This document shows, in pieces, positions 1-10,770 of a stretch of 64,000 nucleotides of DNA. The stretch is from Leishmania infantum JPCM5 (Eukaryota; Euglenozoa; Kinetoplastea; Trypanosomatida; Trypanosomatidae). Position numbers and translations under genes: made by a program. Within the stretch, counting starts at the first letter, position 1; each line of letters begins with the position of its first letter. Under the pieces are notes generated by a model. The model was not told the DNA's origin and did not search any database. It saw only the letters and a list, made by a program, of their open reading frames with translations. The stretch is from positions 162,001-226,000 of the forward strand of contig NC_009389.2 of the NCBI RefSeq assembly GCF_000002875.2. The letters run 5' to 3'.

Positions 1-1402
1 GTCGCCAACAACAACACGAGCACCTAGGATGAAGGGTGGGGCGGGGTAGGTGACACAGCGAGAGAGAGCGGGGGTACAGCCACGAAATGAGGCAAGATAT
101 CAAGCAGAGCACATTCATGACATGCATGCAAGGTGCGCAAGGGTCGTAGATACTTGATGAAGCCTTCTCCGTTGTTTTCGTTTGCTCGTGGAGCGCATAG
201 AGAGCGTGCACCTAAGTTCAGTGGTACTGTGCGCACCCTGTTGCATCTGTGTCTATCCGTGATGGCGTGCACGTGTGCCCTTCGCTCCGTGCGTTTCACG
301 CCGACCTTCGATTACTTCAAAGGGCGATCGCGGCAGTCATGTTGCCGTCGGAGGGTGAGACACACACCGACACACACACACACACATATGTATACATATG
401 TATATATATAGAGACAACACCAACGCATGTCCACTTCGACACACGACTGTCGAAGGGGGAGAGAGAGGAGAGAGAGGGACACAAATAATAACAGGACACG
501 CGCAAGAGAAACAACGACAACGGGGGACAACACAGAATGTGGTGACTATGAAAACCTGAAGAATAATCAGAATCACTGCTACTGCTCTAGCAAGGGTGAT
601 GCATGAGGTGGCTTGGTGGAGTGGGAGGGGGGAGGCGGAGAGGCACAGGTATGGGGTTGTGTATGTACGTATGTATGTGTGCGTGTGAGGTGGTGGCGCT
701 GGTGCGGGCAAGCGATGACGGCAACATCCACCAACCCACCCCCATCTACTCCCATCCCCCAAAGCAGACGTGCACACATACCGAAGCACTCCACAGAAGC
801 AGACGCAAGTGGCGCACTGTTCCGTCTGCGTGTGCTCGACGTGCCTGTGAGTTTGAAATCTGTAATTAGTAGATACACTGGTATAGCACGAAAAAAATTG
901 AATAGGTGCGGCGACATGTGTGCTACACGACATTCTAGGCGAACCCCACCAATCCTTCACCTCAGCCGTTTCTCCTGCTGACCACCGTCAGTTGAAGGCT
1001 GACGAGAGGCAGCGGCGTGGGTGGGTGGGGGAGAGTGGTAAGGGTTGAGGTGGGTGTTGGTAGTGAGGGGTGGGTCTGGGGGGAGGGGGGGAGGGACAAG
1101 AGCAGTGCCACGTCGACTTGTTTCTGTCCAAGTACACACAGACAGACGTGCAGAAAAACACAGATGGAGAGAGAGGTGGGGCATGGACGGATGAGCTGGA
1201 GTTCAGCAACGGGCGAATCGAAGCAAACCCACGCGTACAAAGAGCAGAGGTGGTGGTGGTTGGAAACAACAACAACGGCAAGCAAGAGAGACACGAAAAC
1301 ACGCACGGCACGCCAATCAGCACCGTTGACACACACACACACACCCATGTATACACATATACAAAAAGCCTAAGATGTGTACACAGAATGTACATTGAAT
1401 AT

Positions 1403-1524
1403 ATATATATATTAGATACATATGCACAGATACATATATACACATATACACACATATATACACACATATATACATATATACATATATATATGTATGTGTG
1501 TATATATGTATCTAATATATATAT
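1403..1524. repeat. AT-rich inverted repeat
   Basis: The 21-base left arm (1403-1423) is the exact reverse complement of 1504-1524; both carry the core TTAGATACATAT or its complement. The ~80-base spacer is alternating TA/CA/TG and can pair partly with itself. The patch is very AT-rich inside GC-rich DNA. It could form a cruciform in DNA, or a long hairpin in an RNA from either strand. It lies about 0.8-0.9 kb past the calpain stop codon. Confidence 0.8.
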
Positions 1525-1842
1525 GTATATACATATATACATATATATATATATGTGTGTATATGCGTATGGACAAACCGGCACCGGCATACGTGAAACC
1601 AAAACGTGAACAACAACAAAGAGAGCGACGCAGCTTCGAGAAGGAAAGTCGCTACGCGATCGGGAGGAGATGGAGAGGGGGAGGGGGAGGGCAGAAAAGG
1701 ACCGGTGCAGCACTCCTCGAGCGACCGCACGAGAGGGCAAGTACCCCCCGCTCCTTCTTTCGGTATCATCTGCGACAGTGGGGCTGCAAGCGATGAGGGA
1801 TGCGTGTGTTGGTGTGCAGGGGTGCTGTGGTGGAACGCAAGA

Positions 1843-1869
1843 GACACACACACACACACACACACACAC
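1843..1869. repeat. CA microsatellite
   Basis: An uninterrupted (AC)n run of about 27 bases in the downstream flank of the calpain gene. It is one of many CA/GT tracts in the non-coding parts of the window. Confidence 0.85.
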
Positions 1870-2344
1870 GCCCCCATATGCTCACAGATTTGTTTGGATG
1901 GACTCCTCCGCTGTCAAACAACTGGAAAAGAAGAGATGGGAGCCCAGGGAAGAGAGCGAGAGAGACAGGTAGAGAGAGGATGCGGGCGGGCGTGTGGGTG
2001 CCTGAGGAAGCGAGCGGCACCGGAAGCCGTGATGTGCTTCCGGAGAAAAGAGTCGCACTCACTCCCTCTCAAACACCAACACCCTCCCTCTTTCCCTCCC
2101 TCCTCGTCCCTCTTCCAACGGCGCCATACCTGGCATCACTTTGGCCATGTCGCGTCGGCCACCTCATTTTATCGAACATCACCGAACGCAACCGACGTTG
2201 ACAAGGACACGACGGCTGTGCTGAAGCTCATCGCATTCTCGCACACACGCACCCTCTTTCCTCGTCTCTCTCTCTCTCACGCATCCCTAACGCACAGCCA
2301 TAGGGAAAATGTTTCTTTTTGTTGAGAAGAGGCCTGAGGCGATC

Positions 2345-4912
2345 TCAGTAGATGGCCGTGCCGGCCTTCTCCTGCGCATAGCCGCAGTTGCTCTCCTTGG
2401 TCTGGAAGTACAGCTCCTCCTCGTGCGGCTCCACGTCGTCCGTCGGGAACTTCGGAAAGTTCTCAAAGACGGCGTTGCCCTCGCCTATCTTGCACATGAC
2501 CACGACGATGTTATCACCGATCTCCTCATCCGCCTCGAAACCGATGGTCACGGCAATCTCCTTCGCTTTCACGCTTGGCGCGTTCCGGAAGAGGTGGACG
2601 TAGTCGTTGACGTAGTAGATCGGATGCACAAAATCGCGCATGTCCTCGCCTCCGCCGTTGCCGTTGCCGACTGTCTCGTCGCCCTCCATGAGGCGCGGAA
2701 TGAGCAGGTACGGCGCGGCACTCGGCTCCAGGTGGCACGTCATGGCAATCTCGCGCGCCTGCAGGAACAGCCACGCGTTGTCCGACGGCTGCGTCATGTT
2801 AGTCGAGGAGTTCTGCACGACCTGGTACACGTCCGTCTCTTTGGGCACCGGCGCGGCAAGCGACAGCATCACGGGTGGGTAGTCTATGTTGTTCGGGTCG
2901 GACTCGGCCGCACCTGCCTCGTCGACGTGCATGCCGCGGTGGTCCATGTTCGACAAGATGAACGTGACGTCCATCGGCGCCTTCACCGACACCTGAAAGA
3001 CGGCGCCGGGCTTGCAGTCGGCGAAGGTAATGGGCACGCGCGCGTCGTGCGCTGCCGGCGCACGGAAAAGTACACCACCGCCGATGAAATACTTGAGCGC
3101 ATCCTCGAAGGTCATCCAGACGATGCTAGTGTCGCCCTTGTGCTTGCTGAAGCCGCACGCGGTGGCGATATCGCGGTGCTGTTGCCACTCCAGGGCATCC
3201 CACGCCCACGCCCTCGTCCATCCGCTGCCGTGCACCCACGGGTTGCGCAGGCATATCAGGCGGATCTGACCCTTTTGGAACTCCTTCACGTCCAGCACGG
3301 AGTAGGCGTGGCCGGGCAGGAAGCCGGTACCGGCGAACGCCTCCTCCATCTCGGGCTGGTCGGAGAAGTCCGGCGAGCTCTGCGCATCCGCCGGAATCGC
3401 CGGCGCCTTGCCGGGCGTCGTGAGGATGGCCTGGTAGCCCTTCCTTTGCCACTGGATCATCTGCGACTCCAGGTCGCGGCCGTTGTGCACGGCCGCCTTG
3501 GCGACCATTTCGTCGATGCGCATGGCCGGGAATCCCGTCATGTCTGTCAGTGCGTGCATCGGATCACCGGACTGGATCATAGCGTAGCTGCCGTGCATCT
3601 TGGCAAACGCCTTCTCGAGAACTGCCGGCCACAGCTCGCACAGGTCGCGGCTGTGAGCGAAGGCCGGCGCGCCGGCGATGACAGGAAAGTAGTCGTCCAC
3701 AAGGATACTGCGCCAGAGACCGTTCTTGTTGAAGGACACGCGGTACGCACCGATAGCGCGCTCGCACCGCGCCGAATCGGCGCCCTTCGGGTGCCGGAAC
3801 ATCTGCATGACCACTGTCGGGTCCTCGGCCTGCGTGGCTACCGCGCACATGAGCCAGCAGTCACCCAGCTCGCCCTGCTCGACCTCGCCGGGGCAGATGC
3901 GGTTGCGGAAGAGTCGAATTTGGTCGTGCAGCTCCGGCTTCACGTACATGCGTGGCCGGCCCCACGGCAGCCGCTTGAACGGCTTCGCCGCCCCAGACTC
4001 GATGGACGACTGCACAGGCGGGAAGGAGAGGTCGACAAAGGGTAGGCCGTTCTCCAGGCAGATCTGCAGAATGCGCTCCGCATCCGTCTCGTCGCCGGCG
4101 ATGGCGCGGATGGCGTCCATCTCCACCTGCACAACCTGCTGATTCTGTGCCTCGCTGCGAGCTTGGAAGTACTCCTGCGACAGCGGCAGCGCGCTCAGCT
4201 TGCTCGAGAAGCCGTTCACGAAGCCCTTGATGAAGGGCTCCGTCTCGCCAGGGTAGACGGTCAACTCCATCACGTACTCGCCCGTGCTTTCATCACGCGT
4301 CATCTTCGTGTTTTCGAGCGGCGTGATCTTGCTGTGCTTGCCAAACGTGCACACAACGTGCACTTCGAAGGAACGGCTGTCGTTGTAGAAGGCCCACGTC
4401 TTGTTCGGTCGGTCAACGATGCGGTAGAGCAACCCGGGCTCCTCGAAGCAGTTCGTCACCTCGCCCCTGATGTCAGGCTCGCCGTTCACGAACCGTACCT
4501 TTGGCGCAGCAGCACCACCGGTAGCCGCAGGGGTTTCCGGGCTCTCGTACACGGGCTTCTGAGCGGTGCCAATGTCGAACTCGTCCTCCGGGTCTTCCTC
4601 GGGCACCTGCAGGTTCACTGGCACCCACTCCCGTGGCGGCTTCGTCGCTGTCTTGCGTGGCTTCATGAAGGCATTCGTTACCGGCGGCGGCGGCCCGGCC
4701 GGCTCTTCCTCAGGGTACCGCGAACCGGCGTGCATCACGGCATCATCTGTGGGCAGGCCGCGGTCGTCGTGCCCAAGAGGCTGCTCTTTCGCTTCAGCAA
4801 AGCCGTGAACATCCTCGGCAGCGATCGGCTTCTCCGCTGCGTCGAACTCGACAGAGTCGGAGAAGAGGCTGTCGTTGCTGATCACATCCGCCTCCGTCGG
4901 TGGGTACGACAT
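2345..4912 (-). CDS. Calpain-like cysteine peptidase with kinetoplastid N-terminal domain
   Basis: This 855-aa protein is a C2-family (calpain) cysteine peptidase. Residues 1-140 are Pro/Glu-rich and probably disordered. About 160-255 resembles DUF1935, the extra domain of kinetoplastid calpains. The protease core follows: Q346 and C352 in QGELGDCW, H535 in GHAYSV and N557 in RNPW. The Cys, His and Asn of the triad are therefore all present, although many trypanosomatid paralogues have lost one or more, so it may be catalytically active. The rest (about 600-855) matches the place of the calpain beta-sandwich domain; no EF-hand domain is seen. The start at 4912 is chosen because a pyrimidine tract and AG lie just upstream and the longer open frame reads through simple repeats. 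There is no Gly2, so no N-myristoylation. Cellular role unknown. Confidence 0.93.
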   Translation of the reverse strand: MSYPPTEADVISNDSLFSDSVEFDAAEKPIAAEDVHGFAEAKEQPLGHDDRGLPTDDAVMHAGSRYPEEEPAGPPPPVTNAFMKPRKTATKPPREWVPVNLQVPEEDPEDEFDIGTAQKPVYESPETPAATGGAAAPKVRFVNGEPDIRGEVTNCFEEPGLLYRIVDRPNKTWAFYNDSRSFEVHVVCTFGKHSKITPLENTKMTRDESTGEYVMELTVYPGETEPFIKGFVNGFSSKLSALPLSQEYFQARSEAQNQQVVQVEMDAIRAIAGDETDAERILQICLENGLPFVDLSFPPVQSSIESGAAKPFKRLPWGRPRMYVKPELHDQIRLFRNRICPGEVEQGELGDCWLMCAVATQAEDPTVVMQMFRHPKGADSARCERAIGAYRVSFNKNGLWRSILVDDYFPVIAGAPAFAHSRDLCELWPAVLEKAFAKMHGSYAMIQSGDPMHALTDMTGFPAMRIDEMVAKAAVHNGRDLESQMIQWQRKGYQAILTTPGKAPAIPADAQSSPDFSDQPEMEEAFAGTGFLPGHAYSVLDVKEFQKGQIRLICLRNPWVHGSGWTRAWAWDALEWQQHRDIATACGFSKHKGDTSIVWMTFEDALKYFIGGGVLFRAPAAHDARVPITFADCKPGAVFQVSVKAPMDVTFILSNMDHRGMHVDEAGAAESDPNNIDYPPVMLSLAAPVPKETDVYQVVQNSSTNMTQPSDNAWLFLQAREIAMTCHLEPSAAPYLLIPRLMEGDETVGNGNGGGEDMRDFVHPIYYVNDYVHLFRNAPSVKAKEIAVTIGFEADEEIGDNIVVVMCKIGEGNAVFENFPKFPTDDVEPHEEELYFQTKESNCGYAQEKAGTAIY

Positions 4913-6446
4913 GGCTGCGGAGCTAATGATGTGAAGAAGGTGTGTATGTGCGTGTGTGTTGAGGGGAGGGGGGAGATAGGAGGCGCTGAAAAGGCACCTG
5001 CGTGCGCGGGTTTCTACGTTCGCTCGCTTCGTTCCCCTTCGCTTGTACTCGTCGCTTGATGTGCGGCTCTTCGCGTCTGCGCGTCCGTGTGCGAGAGCGG
5101 AAGAGGGGTGGGCTGCGGGAGAGGGGCGGTGTGTGTGTGTGTGTGTGTGTGGCGTGGGAAGAGGATGAAGGGGGGGGGGGCGGATGAGGTGATGAGACTG
5201 CCGATATGTTGTTTGTATGTGTATTTGTGTGTGTGCGTGTTTAGGAGCGCGCAGGGGAGACAGAGGCTGAGGTAGATGGAACGTAAGCGGTGCGTCGCGT
5301 GAGGGCGAGGAGCAGGTCTGCGCCCACCTGCACAGGCCGCACGGGAGAATATCAGAACACAACGAGAACACAACGAACGGAAAGCAAGGAGCTCCCCATA
5401 AGGGCAAGCACACCAGACGCGGTGCTCGCATGGCGCGTGTGCGTTGTGGCCGAGAAAAGGCTGTCGCTGCCAGCACGCCGGCACGCGCCTCCTCTCCGCA
5501 TCCGCCGCGACTTCCTCCGTACCTTTTTGTTTTCCGTTGGCGAGCGGGGCGCTGACACATCCATGCGAATCGCGGAGGCGGATGGTGGCGCGGGAGAGCG
5601 ACATGTAGGGCTACCATGCATCGGTACTGAATTCGATGTTGTTTCCTCCAGTGCACGCGTGCCGTGCTGGCGACGCGTTCGCACGCAGCTATCCGGACAT
5701 GCCCACGCACGCATGCCCAAGCACACATGGAACTGAGCACCAGGGAACGATCAATGAAGGGAGGACAACGAATCGCGAAGCGGAGAGGAGCCGGAGGGGG
5801 AGGGGGCAATAACGCCCATCAGCACCCTTTAAAACTTTTTGTTTCCGTCAACCACCCTCTCCCTCTCTTCTCGCGGGTTTCACGAGTGGGGCGGCATACC
5901 GTCAGGCGAACGGTGGAGAGCGCGATGGCGCGCTTGTCTGGGGTGCCTCCATCCCTCTACACGCGTGGACTCGATCGACAAGATCGTGCCCGTGGAAGTC
6001 ATGTCAAGGATAGGTGCTGATGCGGAATGCTGACCATGGCGCGGCGGATTCGACTCGGTTTTTTGTTCTCCGCCTCGCCGTCTGGGCGCCGTGGTCATCC
6101 GCGTCGGCGCCGCCGCCGCCCCTCCAATGTCTTCGTCGCTGTCGCTGTGCGGGATGCTCCCTTCCCTCTTTCTTCGTAAAAGGACTGCCATCGGCAGCAA
6201 CGGAGAGAGATACAACCGTCCTCGTCTTGGGCCGCGAGGGGCGCCGCATGTGGGGTGCCCGTCGCCGCCGTCTTGACCACCACCTCCGGACCACTCGTCG
6301 TCCTAGCCGCTTCGCCGTCGTTGCCATCCCAAACTGAAAGACGACCCGTCGAGGTACTTGCGGATCAGCGCATCCTCCCCTCACACTGCTGCAGTGGTCT
6401 GCCGCGACACAGGGGAGGGAAGAACACGTCCACTTACGGCACACCG
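4913..6446. other. Intergenic region between pseudogene and calpain gene
   Basis: No gene is supported here. The region has GT runs near 5130-5150 and 5220-5240. Apart from the splice signal next to the calpain start I see no structured element. Confidence 0.5.
4923..4982 (-). promoter_or_regulatory. Candidate trans-splice acceptor of the calpain gene
   Basis: On the minus strand a pyrimidine tract (4961-4982) is followed about 37 bases later by the first AG (4923-4924), only 10 bases before the ATG. This is the usual spacing for spliced-leader addition and supports the start at 4912. Confidence 0.5.
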
Positions 6447-7819
6447 CTAAGCAGTATTCAGGCGAAGAGCAAGAGTGGCAACCCCCGTCTCAAAAGACCG
6501 GCTCGTGGGGATGGAGACAAACTTCGCCTTGACCAGCGCGAGCCAGCCAACGGTGCTCACGGTCGGAATGATCTAGATAACAACGATCCATCGCATGATG
6601 ATACGCATCAACGAGCTGCGGGAGATGAGGGGGGTGGGTCCGAGTTGATAGCACACCGACGTGATTGTGCTGGGGCCGGCCACCCGGAAGCTGCCCTCCC
6701 TCGGCACCTTGCAGTAGCAGCCGAACAGCGCCATGAAGTGCGCCACGTCCTCGGCAATGTACACGACGGCCTCCATGGCGTCCGCGTCCCAGAGGCTGGC
6801 ACGGGGATCGCTTACCGGAACAACCCGCGCGGGTTCATGGCAATCATGTACGTGAGGTCTCTCATCGCAATGGCGGAGCCCATCGCCTTCACCTCATCCA
6901 TCTTTCCCCCCTCCTCCTCCAAGCCGCCGTGCAGGCGCACCCACCTCGGGTGGCCGACGGCCGTCCGCGTAGGCTACTGCCACGACATTGTGCGGTGCGA
7001 GGAGGCCCATAGTGAAGATGAACCAGTGGACGACCGCCACTGGAAGCGTGATGAGGAAGATGGGCTTGGTGAACGACCCCGCGCACGTGAGCTCGATCAA
7101 GGGAAGGGGCGTGATGGCGCCGGAGATACCCGTACCCCTCCCCCTCCCCCGTGCCGACAATGGGCGGCGGGTAGCGCTGTACAAACAACAAGTCTACCGT
7201 CTCGCCGTACGAGGAGGATGTCTCCATGAAGGCGATGCCGATCAGAAAGACGACGAGTAAGTTGGTGTCGTTGCCGCGGGCAATGTCGCCGACGAAGCTC
7301 AATATGAGCACGCCTATGATGGTGCCGGTGAACCTGAGCGTCATGCAGATGGTGTGCGACATGCGGAGGGCTGCAAAGGCCTTCATGGAGATGATGAGAG
7401 CCCACACAATGCCTTATGCCGAGCGTCAAGCTGAGCGAGTTCGCGCCGGCGATGACCATGCTATGCTGAGAGTTGCTGATCAGATCGAGCAACCTCGTAG
7501 AGAAGGAGACGCAGTAGACGGAGTGGGGGAAGAGCGTTCTCCGCACCGCCTCGTCGCGCTGCGCTCGGGCCAAGCGGCGAGACTAGTCGCCATCCGTGGC
7601 GCTGGGCGGGTCATCGCGCAGCCGACGGTGTTGGCGATGCCGACGGCAGTTTACCGGAGAGCGAGCGAGAGCCGACAGGGACCGCGCTGCCGACTAATCA
7701 AACGGCACTGCCGCCGCAACAGCCGCCCGTGCGAGCCACCTTGTTTGATCTTCGCTCACGTGCTCCATCCCCGCCCTCCGCGCGTACTTCAGCGCCTGCA
7801 TTGTTTCGCTGTGCTTCAT
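6447..7819 (-). pseudogene. Decayed multi-pass membrane protein gene
   Basis: Fragments in all three minus frames join in order into a hydrophobic, protein-like series. It begins with an ATG at 7819 (MKHSETMQAL). Transmembrane-like pieces follow around 7470-7200 (TGTIIGVLILSFVGD, NLLVVFLIGIAF), 7130-6990 (PIFLITLPVAVVHWFIFTMG) and 6880-6590 (AVVYIAEDVAHFMALFG). A last piece ends at a TAG at 6447-6449. Stops interrupt it, for example TAA at 6812-6814 and TAG at 6573-6575, and several frameshifts are needed. The full span is about 457 codons. I do not recognise the family; a transporter or other polytopic protein is an inference from hydrophobicity. Sequencing error is unlikely to explain so many breaks. 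Confidence 0.7.
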
Positions 7820-9053
7820 GCCGGTGGCGTTGCATGGCTCGGCGAGGGAGGTGGTGCCGGTGCGTGCGCGCGTCTCTGTGGGTGTGCGTAAACGGTGAGT
7901 AGCGGGTGGGCCAGGCGAGAGAGAATAAGAAGGGTGGTGGTGGTGGTGAGTCCACGCACATATGCGGGTGCTTCTCTGCAGAACTGCAGACGTCATTGTC
8001 TGCATGATGGCGCACTGATCAAAGGCAGAGAGGTGAGAGAGCGAGAGATGAAGAGGGTGACGGGACAGTCACCGCCGCCGCCGCACCCGCTTGCCGCTCC
8101 AGCAACGGTTTTCAGGCGTTGTGGCTTCATGCTTTTATTAGGCGTTGATAGCCACTTCTGCCACTTCGCTGTCTCTACCGGCGCGGCGCTCAGGCGGTGC
8201 GCCATTGATGCCGGTATACGTTGCTGCCAGAGCAACGCCTTTGTTTTGCCCACTCTCCCCTCTTCCCTAAGTTGGCGAGTGGCGTTATGCGCCATACATC
8301 ACAGAGACATTGCGCGCAGAGAATCGCACGCGCGTACTCCTCCTCGGTGCAGGATACAATGGCAGGAACTCAACTGACGCCCACTAGGGGAGGCCACTGT
8401 TTCTGCTGTCTGTACGGGTGCGCACACATGATGAGGGCCTACGCACCCCCACCGCCCGCTTTCCCTCTCTCCCTCGCGCCCGCCCGACAAGGGAGACGCG
8501 TACGCGGCGCGCCTATCACGACTCCCACTACTGAAACGAACGAAAAACCTCGAAAAACATGTAGCCTTGGCACGACATGCGTGCGGCAAGGAAACTAAGA
8601 GCGGACAGCAGACGTTCGAGTAGGACCGCCGCCGCCGCTGCTGCTGCTGCTATATGCATGTGTGCCTTACTCAGCGGGAGGGAGGAGTGTGTATGTGTGT
8701 GTGTGTGTGTGCGTGCGCCAGGGGTGGTGAGTGGTGCAGAAGGTGGATTGAGGGGAGATGGTCAAACCTCGCCGCTGTTTCTCTCTCCGCAGCACGCTAG
8801 TAACGCTACAACTGCTGCTGCTGAGGGAGACGGCAACGACAGTTCTTATTCACCTCGGCTCAGAGACGACTCCCCCCTCTACTCCCTGCCAGAGAGAAGA
8901 GGGTCGTCGCGCTCACCCATAATGCAGCCCGCTTCGCCGCTGACGTGTACAACAGGCAGCGACAGCACCACGTCTATTCCTCCTCCGTGCGTACGAGGCG
9001 CTTCGGTTCACCACTGGACTCCCGAGGCTGTTGCGCTTCCTTTTCTCGTTCTC
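7820..9053. other. Intergenic region downstream of adenylosuccinate lyase
   Basis: No coding sequence is supported. Apart from a GT run near 8690-8712, the region holds nothing I can name. It should include the adenylosuccinate lyase 3' UTR. Confidence 0.5.
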
Positions 9054-10493
9054 TCAGGGATGCGCCGTGTAGCCCACGTACGTGAAAGGCGTGATGGCGA
9101 GCAGCTCCTGCCGCACCTCCTCTGTGATGCCCTCGAGCTGCTGGACGAAGCGGTGCACCGTCTCCTCCGTAACATGCGCGTTGCCGCGCGTCAGGTCCTT
9201 GAGTGCCTCGTACGGCTTCGGGTAGCCCTCCCGGCGCAGCACGGTCTGGATGCCCTCCGCGACCACAGCCCAGTTGCCCTCTAGGTCCGAGGCGATGACG
9301 TCCTTGTTGAGAAGGAGCTTGTCGATGCCGCGGCGCAGGGAGGCAAACGCGATGAGGGCGTGGCTAAGCGGAACTCCGAGGTTGCGCAGCACCGTGCTGT
9401 CTGTGAGGTCGCGCTGCAGACGGGAGATGGGCAACTTCGCTGAAAGGAAGCCGAGGACGGCGTTGCTCATGCCCAGGTTGCCCTCAGCGTTCTCGAAGTC
9501 GATCGGGTTCACCTTATGCGGCATCGCGCTGCTGCCGACCTCGCCCGCCCTCACCTTCTGATCAAAGTAGCCGAGTGAGATGTACTGCCACACGTCCTTG
9601 GCCAGGTCCATCAAGATCGTGTGCAGCCGCGCGCACGCATCGCAGATGGCGGCGAGATTGTCGTAGTGCTCGATCTGAGTTGTGTAGCGCTGACGGCGGA
9701 GGCCAAGGTACTTGCTCAGGAAGAGCTCCCCAAAGTCCAGCCAGTTCACGCCAGGGTACGCACAGAGGTGCGCGTTGAAGTTGCCGGTAGCGCCGCCGAA
9801 CTTGCCTGTGTTTGGGATGCTCAGCAGCATCGTCCGCTGCTCTTCCAGCCGCTCAATCCATACCATGAACTCTTTCGCCAGGTTCGTCGGGCTCGCCGGT
9901 TGGCCGTGCGTCCGCGCCAGCATCGGGACATCCCATTCAGGCAGCTTGCTCTTGAGAAGCGCGATCAGCTGATCCAGCGTTGGAATGTAGTGGTGGTGCA
10001 GAGCGTCGCGCAGGAGCATCGGAATCGAGGTGTTGTTGATGTCCTGCGACGTTAGCCCAAAGTGGATGAACTCCTTTTCGGCCTCGAGGCCGCAGGCGGA
10101 CATTTTGTCCTTCAGGTAGTACTCGACGGCCTTGATGTCGTGGTTCGTGACCGCCTCAATGCCCTTTATTATTTTTGCATCGTCGACTGCGAAGTTCTCG
10201 AAAGTGGTCGCCCGCAGCTCCCCCAGCTGCGCATCGGTGACGCCGCGAAGCTGCGTGATCGCCGGCACCTCCTTGCACAGCGCTTCGAAGTACAGCACCT
10301 CCACCTGCACGCGATACTTGAATAACGCGTACTCGGAGAAGTAGGCGCGCAGCGGGGTCGTGTCACGCTTGTAGCGACCATCGAGGGGAGAGAGCGAGTA
10401 GAGGGGGCTGTCTTGACTGATCTCCGCAGGGGCTTTGTGTGCCGTCGTGGTCACGGCCGGCGCCGCCGCCTCTTCTGCCGAAGGCAGTGACAT
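9054..10493 (-). CDS. ADSL: Adenylosuccinate lyase
   Basis: This 479-aa enzyme belongs to the fumarase/aspartase superfamily and cleaves adenylosuccinate to AMP plus fumarate. Leishmania cannot make purines de novo, so the relevant step is conversion of salvaged IMP to AMP. It opens its core with SPLDGRY, has the general-acid/base region THGQ with H196, and carries the family signature SSAMPHKVNPIDFENAEGN with the flexible-loop serines S321-S322. Sequence and length resemble the bacterial PurB (E. coli) type, about 456 aa, more than the animal type. About 40 extra N-terminal residues are Ala/Thr-rich. The start at 10493 lies 44 bases below a strong splice acceptor. Confidence 0.97.
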   Translation of the reverse strand: MSLPSAEEAAAPAVTTTAHKAPAEISQDSPLYSLSPLDGRYKRDTTPLRAYFSEYALFKYRVQVEVLYFEALCKEVPAITQLRGVTDAQLGELRATTFENFAVDDAKIIKGIEAVTNHDIKAVEYYLKDKMSACGLEAEKEFIHFGLTSQDINNTSIPMLLRDALHHHYIPTLDQLIALLKSKLPEWDVPMLARTHGQPASPTNLAKEFMVWIERLEEQRTMLLSIPNTGKFGGATGNFNAHLCAYPGVNWLDFGELFLSKYLGLRRQRYTTQIEHYDNLAAICDACARLHTILMDLAKDVWQYISLGYFDQKVRAGEVGSSAMPHKVNPIDFENAEGNLGMSNAVLGFLSAKLPISRLQRDLTDSTVLRNLGVPLSHALIAFASLRRGIDKLLLNKDVIASDLEGNWAVVAEGIQTVLRREGYPKPYEALKDLTRGNAHVTEETVHRFVQQLEGITEEVRQELLAITPFTYVGYTAHP

Positions 10494-10537
10494 TGTTCTG
10501 CGTGCTCGACTATTCCAAAAAAACAAAAAAATTGATC

Positions 10538-10590
10538 CTGCACGGAGCAGGAAAGAGAAGGAAGGAGGAGGGAGAGAGGGCGAGGAGATG
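10538..10590 (-). promoter_or_regulatory. Trans-splice acceptor of the adenylosuccinate lyase gene
   Basis: A pyrimidine tract of about 40 bases on the minus strand (about 10549-10590) leads into GCAG at 10538-10541. This gives a 5' UTR of about 44 bases rich in T runs. Confidence 0.6.
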
Positions 10591-10770
10591 ATGATGATGC
10601 TTGCGTGAGTACACGCATGAGCTCTGCAAGGGAGAGCGCGGGACGGGAGGGTGCTTAATGGGCTGCGGAACAAGCAGTAGGAATCCTTACATCCATCCAC
10701 GTGCTCACAAAGCCGTGTGGCTCCTCCCTCCCAACGGCGATTACGGTGCCTTAGGGGTCTTTCCGCGTAT

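Larger units (their letters stand above)
1..2344. other. Non-coding flank downstream of the calpain gene
   Basis: No convincing gene is visible on either strand; the short open frames run through CA/GT, GA and TA simple repeats. Given minus-strand transcription, this should hold the calpain 3' UTR and then the intergenic and 5' region of the next gene outside the window. It contains CA microsatellites (about 361-385 and 1843-1869) and an AT-rich patch with a long inverted repeat (1403-1524). Confidence 0.6.

Noticed and set aside
2309..4045. Long plus-strand open frame opposite the calpain gene (578 aa)
   Set aside because: It is the antisense shadow of a strongly supported calpain gene; the translation is Arg/His/Val-rich with no domain, as GC-rich antisense frames often are.
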